Part shown: in pieces, positions 44,291 to 52,616 of the stretch | Layout of the letters: every line of letters begins with the position of its first letter | Position numbering within the stretch: position 1 is the first letter of the stretch | Assembly: GCA_023150835.1 (NCBI GenBank) | Contig: JAKLKB010000041.1 | Location: 11,102 to 75,101 of the forward strand | Reading direction: 5' to 3' | Source: Myxococcota bacterium | GTDB taxonomy: Bacteria > Myxococcota_C > UBA6777 | Length of the DNA stretch: 64,000 bases | Notes under the pieces: generated by a model | What the model was told of the DNA's origin: nothing | Database searches by the model: none | What the model saw: only the letters and a program-made list of their open reading frames with translations | Translations under genes and position numbers: made by a program

Positions 44291-45619
44291 ATGAAAAAAG
44301 AAAATCAACATCAGTGTCTTCGTTTGGGTGTGATCGAGCGTGGAAAACTTGTGGAGGAGCGGGTATTTAAAAAAGGAGAAGAGATTACGCTTGGGCGCTC
44401 TAGCCAAAATACATGGGTGATCGAGGACGAACAATTTCCCGCCAAGCACCGACTTTTTCAATGGAAAGACGGAAGCTACACACTCCACTTGCCTAACCCT
44501 TCACGAGCCAAGATTTCTTCCTCCGAGGGAATTCAAGAATTAGGGACATCTTCGATCGAGAACTCCGTTGGGACGCCTGAGTCCGAGGCGTTTGTGCTTT
44601 GCACAGAGATGCGGGGCAAGATCCAGATCGGTAAAACGACGCTGCTGTTTCAATTTGTTCCTGCTCCTGTCGAGGCCAAAGAAGCCCCGCTTCCTGTGCA
44701 ACTTCGCGGATGGCGCTTGAAGTCGGACTGGATCTATGCCTCTGCGATGTTGCTGTCTTTGGTCGGCCACAGCGGCGCGATCACTTATATTTCTTTGCAT
44801 GGTCCTTCGCCCGCAGAACTCTCGGAGTCCTCGCGCTTTCAGCCCAAGCACACCGAAGCACCGGTTTTGTTGGTGGTTCCCCCCGCCCCAACCAAACCGA
44901 GCATCCCAAGCATCGTTCCAAACAAGCCCACGCCGCGCCCAACGAACCGCCCAAGACCAAGCAACACCAAACCTCATCCGTCCCGAAACATCCAAGACAA
45001 AAAAACACAACAAGATAAGATATCAAAACACGTCTCGGAATTTGTCTCGGGCAACAACTCTTCCGTTCATCAGATGCTCGCCCCCCAACAAGGCGATCCT
45101 TTTCTTCGGCGCTTCGATCAACTCAAACAGACGACAGCAAGCCAAGATCACGGTCGCCTGCTCGGAACACGCGGAGAGGGCGTCAAAACGGACATTGAAA
45201 CCAACCGCCACAATGGACTCCCTTACACGGTTCCGAGCGGCCCTTCTGCACCCAAAAACGCGAACAGCGGGCGAACAGCCGCAGAGATCAAGTGCCCCCG
45301 ATTCACCGTAGAACCTATCCCATCGGTTCCAATCCAAATCAACGAAGCGAGTCTCCAGCGTTTTCTACAACGCCGCAAAAAAGCGATTGTCCACTGTTAC
45401 GAAAAGGATTTGCGCCACGATCCAGATCAAAAAGGACGGATCGAAATCCGCTTGACGCTCAAAACAAACGGGACCATCCACACCGAGATCGAACGCAACG
45501 AACTGTCCAAATCGACGGCAGCATGCATCCAAAAAACACTCAGCCGCCAACGTATGCTCCCCTCCCCCAAAGAAGAAGTCGAAGTCGTCGTCCCCTTCTT
45601 GTTCGAGCCACAACGCTGA
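44291..45619 (+). CDS. FHA-domain protein with AgmX-like TonB C-terminus
   Basis: A 442-residue protein. Residues 25-95 form an FHA domain (GEEITLGRSSQNTWVIED, with PAKHRLF in place of the usual SxxH), which would bind phosphothreonine. A single membrane helix follows near 155-175 (YASAMLLSLVGHSGAITYIS), then a Pro-rich linker. The last 100 residues are a TonB-C/AgmX-like domain (RKKAIVHCYEKDL and GRIEIRLTLKTNGTI). This FHA-TM-TonB layout is typical of Myxococcota and links Ser/Thr phosphorylation to the envelope. It is likely a cell-envelope regulatory protein. Confidence 0.8.
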   Translation: MKKENQHQCLRLGVIERGKLVEERVFKKGEEITLGRSSQNTWVIEDEQFPAKHRLFQWKDGSYTLHLPNPSRAKISSSEGIQELGTSSIENSVGTPESEAFVLCTEMRGKIQIGKTTLLFQFVPAPVEAKEAPLPVQLRGWRLKSDWIYASAMLLSLVGHSGAITYISLHGPSPAELSESSRFQPKHTEAPVLLVVPPAPTKPSIPSIVPNKPTPRPTNRPRPSNTKPHPSRNIQDKKTQQDKISKHVSEFVSGNNSSVHQMLAPQQGDPFLRRFDQLKQTTASQDHGRLLGTRGEGVKTDIETNRHNGLPYTVPSGPSAPKNANSGRTAAEIKCPRFTVEPIPSVPIQINEASLQRFLQRRKKAIVHCYEKDLRHDPDQKGRIEIRLTLKTNGTIHTEIERNELSKSTAACIQKTLSRQRMLPSPKEEVEVVVPFLFEPQR

Positions 45620-45657
45620 TCTCCTGCGAAAGCGCTTGGTTTTCGATGGAGTGTTTG

Positions 45658-45696
45658 AAAAGCCCCGTCCTGAGATGCGATCAGGTAGGGGCTTTT
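45658..45696. terminator. Bidirectional terminator
   Basis: AAAAGCCCC pairs with GGGGCTTTT, with a second inner stem CCTGA/TCAGG. It lies between the ends of two convergent genes and would serve both. Confidence 0.8.
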
Positions 45697-45821
45697 AAGC
45701 TTTGGGAGGTTGTTGCGAGGTTGGGAAGGGACGCCAAGGCTGAAGACGGCGGGTGGGAGCGGGTTTATTGCGAGGTCGGGAAGAGGCGACATAGGCCGAA
45801 AAAGACGGGCGGGAGCGGGTT

Positions 45822-48377
45822 TTAGGCTTTGGGATGTTCGCGGCGGAGCCAAGAGAGGGCGAGCATGACAAAGAAGGCCAACAAGAGAGAAGACAAGACA
45901 CCAGAGCCATCGCTCGCAGAGCAAAGACAGCCCGAAGCGCGCCCACCACCGCCCGTTTTTCCATCAGGAGCATTGCTACCTTCGGTGTTCACCGAAGAAT
46001 CAGGGTTTCCGTTGTTGCCATCGGGATTTCCGTTGCTACCGTCGGGATTTCCGTTGCTACCGTCGGGGAGATCTCCACCGTCGGGGTTAACCACACCGTC
46101 GGGGAGGGTGGTTCCGTTTTTGGAGATGCAATCGCCTTGGGGACGACGGCAGACCTCGTTGGGGCCGCAACGAACGGAGTCACAAGGATCATCGACACAT
46201 TGCCCCCCCGCGCAAGTTTGCCCGCCACGACAAGCCACCAACGCACAAGGATCCGCCACGCACTGTCCAGCGTTACACACCTGATCGACCGCACAACGCA
46301 CACGGAAACAAGGGTCGTTTTGACACTGGCCATCACGGCAGCTTTGATCGGGTGGGCAAGATTTGTTGGCACAGGTAGGAAGGCACTGGCCATCGCGGCA
46401 GAACTCGCCTGCGTTACAGGTCACGGCATCGCATGGATTGTTAACGCACTGACCACGCCGGCAGATTTGACTACTTGGGCAGGCTTTGCTCGGTTGGTAG
46501 CAATCGTCAGGGGCGCAAAGACCCTTTTCACAGAGATAACCGCTTGGGCAAGAAACATTGGCACAAGGGGCTTGGCAGATCCCGTTGCGGCAGACTTCAC
46601 CTGCGGCGCAAGTGAGCTTGTCACAGGCAAGGACACCCACGCAGACTTTTTGGCCGTTCATGTCTTGGCAGGTTTGACCGCCCGGGCATTCGGTGGTGCA
46701 GGTGCGCAAGCAAGCCCCGCCAACGCACAAGGAGTTGCTTCCGCAATTGCTGTCGCCTTCGTCGATTTTTCCATCGCAATCGTTGTCGATCCCATCGCAG
46801 ATCTCGAGGGTTGGGAACGGTGCAGAACAGACAACCCAGTCCCCACGACTACAAGAAGTCGTGCCTTCGCCGCACTCGGTTTGGCATTTTTTGGTGATCG
46901 GCTTATTGGTTCCCGGGATGTTGTCGATCAATCCGTCGCAATCGTCGTCGATGCCGTTGCAGATCTCGACGCCTGCGCCATCATAGTTCACGAGCAATTC
47001 CGTCACAGCGGGCGTCACTTGAGCATCAAACGTTTTGAGCGTCACTTTGATCTCGATCCAAGGGTGATCCACAACAGCGGGTTTTGCGCCGTTTTGAACA
47101 GGAGCGCTCCAATTGGCGGTCGCAAGGGCGGCTTGTGTTGGGGCTGTGCGTGCAGTGACTTCGACGGAAGTTCCGGGGGGTGCGATCTCTTGCCAAGAGA
47201 TGGTCTTCCAGCGGGAGGGGCATTGTGTGCCATGAACGCCCGTCCAATGGCCACTTGCAACGCGAGCGATGCTTTGGAATTGAAAGCCCGTCATATCCGA
47301 ATAAGTGTAGGGGCCTTGGCCGTGTGTGGGGTACTTGCCTGCGAGTTGGCCTGTGCGAGCGTTGATCTTGGAGGCGGTGGCATCGCCTTGTGCGACAGCC
47401 CACACAAAACCATCCGCGTCAACGGCCATCCCAACGCAGCCTTGACCGACCTGTGTGTTGTTGCCGACCACTTGGCCGTTTGAATCGACTTTGACGATGA
47501 GAGGCGTGTTGGAACAAGCGACCCAAGCATTGCCATCACCGTCGACTGCGACACCACGAGCATTTTGACAACCACTCCCGAGGGGGATGCAGCCCATACT
47601 TCGGCCATCGTTGAGAAAACGGTACACACAGCCGCTGCCATAATTCGCAACCCAGACCTGACCAAGGCGATCGGTCGCGATCCCGTATCCATCATCCGCA
47701 GAGAAGATCCCCAAGACAGTGCCATCAGAGCGGATCTTGGTGAGCTTTCCTTGGCATCGGTTGACGGCCCAGATATTCCCAAAAACATCGGTTGCAAGGC
47801 CATAAGGGCATCCCACAGAGATCTCCTGAAGTTTGTTTCCCGTGACCCCGTCAAGTTTTGTGACCGTGTCAACGTCGTGGTTGCCGACCCAGACGTTGTT
47901 TTGAAAGTCGATGGTGATGGCGCGTGGGCGCTTTCCCGTTTGGACGACTTTTTTGATCTGGCCTTGCGCGCTGATCCAGACGACTTTGTTGGTATTGCGA
48001 AGTCCGACCCAGACATCTTGGTTAACGTCGACGGTGGTTCGGGAGGGATCGCCATCTGGGAAGACAGAATCCAACGAAACCGTCCAGTTTTTTTGACCGG
48101 TTTTGGTGGACAATTGGGTGACGTTGTTGGAGACCGAGTTAGGGATGTAGATATAAGGCGTGCTGATGTTGCGGGGTGGGTTTTTGATCAGTTGGATCTG
48201 GCCCTGAACTTCGGTCCACGTGACGTCTTTGGAATTTTTTGTGGAAGCCCAGTCGGGTGTGTCTGTCCACTTTTTCTGGCCTGCCCACGCAGAAGACAGA
48301 CCTCCAAGAAGGCAAAACACCAGCCCCATCCAAGTCACTCGAAAGTGACCCCGCAGGGTGCCTCTTTGATATGCCAT
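45822..48377 (-). CDS. MYXO-CTERM surface protein with NHL/Vgb-like propeller and MopE-like motifs
   Basis: An 851-residue protein. After a signal peptide (AWAGQ), residues 75-360 form a beta-propeller with repeats such as GNIWAVNRCQGKLTKI and GQVWVANYGSG, like Vgb/NHL proteins. Two MopE-type metal-binding motifs follow (CNGIDDDCDGLID and CDGIDNDCDGKIDEGD), then about eight short Cys-rich modules (CRDGQC type). The end is a Gly/Asn/Asp-rich NPDGSNG repeat and a sorting signal: GCLCSA, a membrane helix and an Arg pair (LRREHPKA). That tripartite end is the MYXO-CTERM type and is the best lineage clue in the window. Function: surface-anchored, probably metal-binding. Confidence 0.85.
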   Translation of the reverse strand: MAYQRGTLRGHFRVTWMGLVFCLLGGLSSAWAGQKKWTDTPDWASTKNSKDVTWTEVQGQIQLIKNPPRNISTPYIYIPNSVSNNVTQLSTKTGQKNWTVSLDSVFPDGDPSRTTVDVNQDVWVGLRNTNKVVWISAQGQIKKVVQTGKRPRAITIDFQNNVWVGNHDVDTVTKLDGVTGNKLQEISVGCPYGLATDVFGNIWAVNRCQGKLTKIRSDGTVLGIFSADDGYGIATDRLGQVWVANYGSGCVYRFLNDGRSMGCIPLGSGCQNARGVAVDGDGNAWVACSNTPLIVKVDSNGQVVGNNTQVGQGCVGMAVDADGFVWAVAQGDATASKINARTGQLAGKYPTHGQGPYTYSDMTGFQFQSIARVASGHWTGVHGTQCPSRWKTISWQEIAPPGTSVEVTARTAPTQAALATANWSAPVQNGAKPAVVDHPWIEIKVTLKTFDAQVTPAVTELLVNYDGAGVEICNGIDDDCDGLIDNIPGTNKPITKKCQTECGEGTTSCSRGDWVVCSAPFPTLEICDGIDNDCDGKIDEGDSNCGSNSLCVGGACLRTCTTECPGGQTCQDMNGQKVCVGVLACDKLTCAAGEVCRNGICQAPCANVSCPSGYLCEKGLCAPDDCYQPSKACPSSQICRRGQCVNNPCDAVTCNAGEFCRDGQCLPTCANKSCPPDQSCRDGQCQNDPCFRVRCAVDQVCNAGQCVADPCALVACRGGQTCAGGQCVDDPCDSVRCGPNEVCRRPQGDCISKNGTTLPDGVVNPDGGDLPDGSNGNPDGSNGNPDGNNGNPDSSVNTEGSNAPDGKTGGGGRASGCLCSASDGSGVLSSLLLAFFVMLALSWLRREHPKA

Positions 48378-48659
48378 AGCTCGACTCCTTTTTGTGCGAT
48401 GTATGCGGTCTCTTCGCTTGATGCGGTTCGGAAAAGCTGTGTTCGACGCATAAAGTGAAGAAAAATCATGCAGATGTTCGGGTTGAGGCTACTTTGTTGA
48501 GGAGACGGTTGTCAAGCCGCACCACAACAAAACAGCCACGATCGTTCTCAGACCCCAGCACCTAGAAGTTTATCTCGGTTTGTTGTGGAGAGAGGATGCA
48601 GGCAAAGCCGCAGACCGCATTCGCGGAGGGATACGAGAGAAGCCACCTCCGCAGCCATC

Positions 48660-49544
48660 TCAACGGGGGCGGACAGGGCATTCGGGAGCAAATTCACAAA
48701 AGCGACATTTCCATGCGTCTTGGTGGGAAACACCGAGGGGAGAGCGTTCGCCATGCCAAAAGGGAAGGCTGTTTTGGAGGTGCTTCTCGAACCAGTCGGC
48801 ATCAAAGGAGAAGGAATCGATGCCAAGGAGACTGTGATCTTGTTGCCATTCGTAAGAGATGCACATCTGCGGATCGAGCGGGAGAGCCTGAGCAAAAGCA
48901 TCCAAGGCGTACTGGAGCATCTCGAACGGTTTGGGCGAAGGCAAGGTATGTTCGGACAATTGGGCGACAAAAGAGGGAGAAGCCTCCACATCTACAGGGA
49001 GGGAGATCGCGTCAAATACTGCGTAATGATCGGGCTTTTGAGCAAGCTGAGACCACAAACGATGGTAAAGCATCATCTGCAACTGAGTGGTTCGCTTTTG
49101 GGCTAGAGTCGGCAGGGACGGCTTTTTACGGGTTTTGGTGTCCGACAAGACCAGTCTGTGATCCTCGTTGGATTGGACTTGATCGATCACACCCACCACC
49201 CAAAGATCGCCGAGATTCCCGAATACAGGGATCTCTCGACAAATGCCTTGCTGTTGAAGTTGTACCAAAGCGGCCCAAGCATTGAAAAAATGCAAAAGCC
49301 AGATATCGGCCCGTGTTTCGGGGCGGACGCGCACGATCTCCGTGATCTCTTCGTGGAGGGCTTGGTGGCGCTCTTTGCCTTGCTTCATCTCGGAAGTTTC
49401 TTGTTTTCCCCGCGCAAGAGACAACGCAAGGCGCTGTTCACACCAAAGCTGATCGCTGAGATCCGTGACGCGCAAACCATAACGGCGAAACTGTTGGAGC
49501 GGAGAAGGCGGAACAACCGCCAAAATGGACGGAGAAGAAGACAT
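48660..49544 (-). CDS. Exonuclease V (Exo5/Dem1-like) PD-(D/E)xK nuclease
   Basis: A 294-residue protein with RecB-like nuclease motifs: VTDLSDQLWCEQRLAL near the N-terminus, GVIDQVQ (motif Asp), LVLSDTKTRKK (DxK) and QLQMMLYHRLW (Q-Y motif). Four Cys (one in WCEQ and three in CRFCEFAPEC) fit the iron-sulphur cluster of Exo5, a single-strand DNA exonuclease best known from eukaryotic DNA repair. The ATG at 49544 is chosen for an AAAGG site; ATG at 49580 and TTG at 49604 are alternatives inside a duplicated stretch. It is unlinked to a helicase. Confidence 0.75.
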   Translation of the reverse strand: MSSSPSILAVVPPSPLQQFRRYGLRVTDLSDQLWCEQRLALSLARGKQETSEMKQGKERHQALHEEITEIVRVRPETRADIWLLHFFNAWAALVQLQQQGICREIPVFGNLGDLWVVGVIDQVQSNEDHRLVLSDTKTRKKPSLPTLAQKRTTQLQMMLYHRLWSQLAQKPDHYAVFDAISLPVDVEASPSFVAQLSEHTLPSPKPFEMLQYALDAFAQALPLDPQMCISYEWQQDHSLLGIDSFSFDADWFEKHLQNSLPFWHGERSPLGVSHQDAWKCRFCEFAPECPVRPR

Positions 49545-49555
49545 CGATTCAAGCC

Positions 49556-49695
49556 TTTGCTTTAGGTATGTTGGCCACATCGCCCTATCTGTGGGTGAAA
49601 ACAATCGTTGTATAAAACATGGGCATTTGCTTTAGGTATGTTGGCCACATCGCCCCATCTGTGGGTGAAAACAATCGTTGTATAAAACATGGGCA
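49556..49695. repeat. 70-bp tandem duplication upstream of the Exo5-like gene
   Basis: Two units (49556-49625 and 49626-49695) starting TTTGCTTTAGGTATGTTGG differ at one base only (CCCTA vs CCCCA). They fill almost all the space between the nucleotidase stop and the Exo5 start. Confidence 0.9.
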
Positions 49696-49701
49696 TTTGC
49701 A

Positions 49702-52554
49702 TTAGATCTGCTGGCCCCGTGCGCCCCATGCGTAGCGGATGGAAAAGCGAGGTTCAAGGCGAAGCGCGGGGGGGCCTTCGACAAGAGCCGCGTTGGGGTC
49801 GCTGGTATTGGCGCGATACGCACCTTTAAAAAACGTCATCCGAAAGCCGATCACAAACTCCAAACCACCGACGACGGTAAAAGCGATCTTGTTGTCCCAG
49901 TTGAGTTCGTGCAAGGCAAATGTCGCTTGGTTGGAGCGCCCTCCCACGATGAAGGTCAGGAGATAGTTGGCCGTCGACTCATAATTGATCGGCGTGTCGG
50001 CGACTTTGAATAGCGGGATGGTCGTCAGTTCCAAATCGACGGAAGCTCCGATGGTATGGTCGAGGTTGACAAGGGGTTGTTTGCCTTGTTGAAGCACCAA
50101 TTCAAGCGCCCATTGCTTGCGCCATGCAAAGCCGATCTTGAGTGTCAGCGGATCAAGCAGCTTAAAGCTCAAGCCCGCTTTGGCGCGGGTTTCAAAGTGC
50201 CGAAAAAGCTCGTTGTTGTCGGTGAGGAATTCTTTTTCCGTCAGGTTCGGTTTACTGCCGCGTGTAAACTCGGTCTCAAGCTGCAATTCGACGAATGGAC
50301 TGGTGTGATACCACTTGGTGTCGTTGGGAAAAAGCGCGCTAAAATAACGGAAGTGGTATTCGGTGCGCAGTTGGATGCGGTCGGTGTTTTCTTGGAAGAT
50401 CTGTGGAAACTGGTTGGTATTTTCTTTGTACTGGGTGTTGGTATCGGCCTCGTATTCGAGGCTGACTTTGGTGATCCACAGATGGATGCGGGTGTCGAGT
50501 TGGAATTCGAGCTTGAGGCTGCCACTGATCTGGAGCTTTTGAAAAAATCCCCCGTTAAACGTGTCTTTTTGGTTGTACACCGTCGAACTGTTGATCGGGC
50601 CGATAAAGATCGAGGTAAAGTTGAGGTTGTTTTCATTGCGAAAAGACCAAGCGACTTCGTCTTCGAGCATGACGATGCGGTGCTTGTAGGGGATCTCGAC
50701 ATTTCCGTCTTTGTCGAGCTTTTTGACGGCGCGTTTGCCCAAAAAAGTTTTGCGGTACGGGATAAACAGGCTTTTGTCGAAGTGTTCGTCGATCATAAAG
50801 CGCAAACGCAAGGGCCAACCACCCGGTCCGATGGGGATGGAGAGTTTGTGTTTTCCTTTTTTGGGTTGTTCGATCCAACCTTCGGCCCCTTCGGCAATAA
50901 AGCGAATGGTACTCACCGAATAGAGGGCGTCTTCGGCGATCGGGCGTCCGTTGATCTTGCCGTCCGCGATCCCGGCAAACAGCAGTTTGATGCGTTTGTC
51001 TTTGGGGTCGTTGTATTTTTCGGCGATCTCTTTCAGTTGGGAGCCTTTGAGACGCAGCGTCACGATCGGCTCGTTGAAGGGCATGGCGCGAAAAAGATCG
51101 TCGCGTGTGATGTAGCCTTTGATCGGAAAGGACAGCTCTTTGACAGCCTTTTGGTTGATCAAGGCCACTTCGGTTTTGGTGAGATAGCGCATGGTGTCGA
51201 GTAGGTACGTCATGAATTGTTCGTGGGTCATGCCGTCCGCCTCGACCACACGGCCTTTTCCAAGAGGGGTTCCCCACCGGTCGCAGTATTTTTTTTCCCA
51301 AGCCAACAGTTGATCACGCAGGCTTTGATCGAACTTTTCGGGTTCCAACGGAAACCATTTGATCTGGAAGTAAGTTTGAACGACTTTGCCTTCGCTGTTG
51401 CGGCGCAACTTGATCCGTGCGCTGCCTAGGTGGGTTCCGTAGCGATAGCCGCCCATGACTTGGATGTTGCCCGTTTTTGGATCCGCAACGGTGATACTCA
51501 TCGGGACACCATCAGCCCGTAGTTCGTTCGAGATCATCAAGTCGATGCCTTGGACTTCTTTGAGATACTCTCGAACCACTGTGCCGCTTGAGTTGCGTCC
51601 TTCGAGGTGCGAGAGAGCGATCACAAAGTCGACTTTTTCTTCTTCCCGCAGCTTTTTAACGATCTCTTGGCCGACTTCTTTGGGATCTTTGAAAGAGATA
51701 CCTTTGACGCGGTGTTGAGAGACTTGTTTTTCCATCTCGTTGGGGACGACATGAAACACGCCGATCTTGAAGCCTGCACGCTCAAGGATAAAATAAGGGC
51801 TTTTCTTTTTTCCGTCATGGTTGGTGTACTTGGCGATGGGATGTTCAGGATCTTTGGCAACAAGGTTGGCAACAGAAAAGCGCAAGCCCTGCTTGTGCGC
51901 ATGTTTGAGAAAGGGGCGCAAGCGCTTGGTTGAGACGGAAAACTCGTGGTTTCCGACCCCGATCAGATCGTAGCGAAATCGCTTCATGACCTCGACAAGA
52001 AAACGAGACCCCTCTTTCTTTTTTGTGTCTTCGAGCAAAAAGCGCGAAGCAAGCGAAGTGGCGAGGTTGTCGCCCGTATTGAAGAGCAAGGCATCGGGTT
52101 CGCCGCGTTCGAGAGCCATCTTGCGGTGTTGCTCGACCAAATGCAGAAGGTTGGAAAAGTCCTTGTCTACGGGTTCATAGTTAAAATCTTTGACATTGGG
52201 GCGATTGCAACGAAACTCACGGACTTGGCCGTAGAGATCGTTGGTAAAGAGGATCGTGAGGGCTGTTTTCACACCCGGGACGTACTTGGGTTTGGGGCTG
52301 TTGGGGGCAGGCGTTGTGGTGGGTTGAGAGGTCGCAGAAGCAGTGGGTTGGGAGGTTGAAGAAGGATCGGGCTGAGAGACCGAAGGTTCGCTGGATGGGG
52401 AGTTTGAAGGCGTGGTCGGTTGAGAGGTCGATGGTTCGTTGTTTTTGGGGGGCGGATTGTCGGGGGTTTGAGCATAAGAAACCAAAAAAGGGGCAGAGAA
52501 AAAGAAGCAAGCAAGCGAGAGCGAGAAAGCGAGAGAAGTCCGTTGGTGCAACAT
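49702..52554 (-). CDS. 5'-nucleotidase/UshA-like protein with a C-terminal beta-rich (barrel-like) domain
   Basis: A 950-residue protein: signal peptide, Ser/Thr/Pro linker (40-95), a metallophosphatase domain (about 100-400), a 5'-nucleotidase C domain (about 420-600) and a 300-residue C-terminal region of alternating aromatic beta strands (LKLEFQLDTRIHLWITKVSL) ending in a charged, aromatic strand (RFSIRYAWGARG). It resembles an outer-membrane barrel. Among metal motifs, GNHEF and GDN are kept, but TNDxHG reads TNDLYGQV and the GHxH motif is missing (GGYRYGTHLG), so activity is doubtful. The ATG at 52554 follows AAGGG. A fusion of this kind is unusual. Confidence 0.75.
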   Translation of the reverse strand: MLHQRTSLAFSLSLACFFFSAPFLVSYAQTPDNPPPKNNEPSTSQPTTPSNSPSSEPSVSQPDPSSTSQPTASATSQPTTTPAPNSPKPKYVPGVKTALTILFTNDLYGQVREFRCNRPNVKDFNYEPVDKDFSNLLHLVEQHRKMALERGEPDALLFNTGDNLATSLASRFLLEDTKKKEGSRFLVEVMKRFRYDLIGVGNHEFSVSTKRLRPFLKHAHKQGLRFSVANLVAKDPEHPIAKYTNHDGKKKSPYFILERAGFKIGVFHVVPNEMEKQVSQHRVKGISFKDPKEVGQEIVKKLREEEKVDFVIALSHLEGRNSSGTVVREYLKEVQGIDLMISNELRADGVPMSITVADPKTGNIQVMGGYRYGTHLGSARIKLRRNSEGKVVQTYFQIKWFPLEPEKFDQSLRDQLLAWEKKYCDRWGTPLGKGRVVEADGMTHEQFMTYLLDTMRYLTKTEVALINQKAVKELSFPIKGYITRDDLFRAMPFNEPIVTLRLKGSQLKEIAEKYNDPKDKRIKLLFAGIADGKINGRPIAEDALYSVSTIRFIAEGAEGWIEQPKKGKHKLSIPIGPGGWPLRLRFMIDEHFDKSLFIPYRKTFLGKRAVKKLDKDGNVEIPYKHRIVMLEDEVAWSFRNENNLNFTSIFIGPINSSTVYNQKDTFNGGFFQKLQISGSLKLEFQLDTRIHLWITKVSLEYEADTNTQYKENTNQFPQIFQENTDRIQLRTEYHFRYFSALFPNDTKWYHTSPFVELQLETEFTRGSKPNLTEKEFLTDNNELFRHFETRAKAGLSFKLLDPLTLKIGFAWRKQWALELVLQQGKQPLVNLDHTIGASVDLELTTIPLFKVADTPINYESTANYLLTFIVGGRSNQATFALHELNWDNKIAFTVVGGLEFVIGFRMTFFKGAYRANTSDPNAALVEGPPALRLEPRFSIRYAWGARGQQI

Positions 52555-52616
52555 CGCGATCCCTTTCTTTGGAGAGAAAAACAAGCATCGTTGGAGTGAT
52601 TCAAAGTTGTTGAATT

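Noticed and set aside
45834-47483. Plus-strand 549-residue open frame opposite the MYXO-CTERM gene
   Set aside because: Antisense shadow of a Cys/Asp-rich coding strand; no domain, and the minus-strand gene has clear signal peptide and sorting signal.
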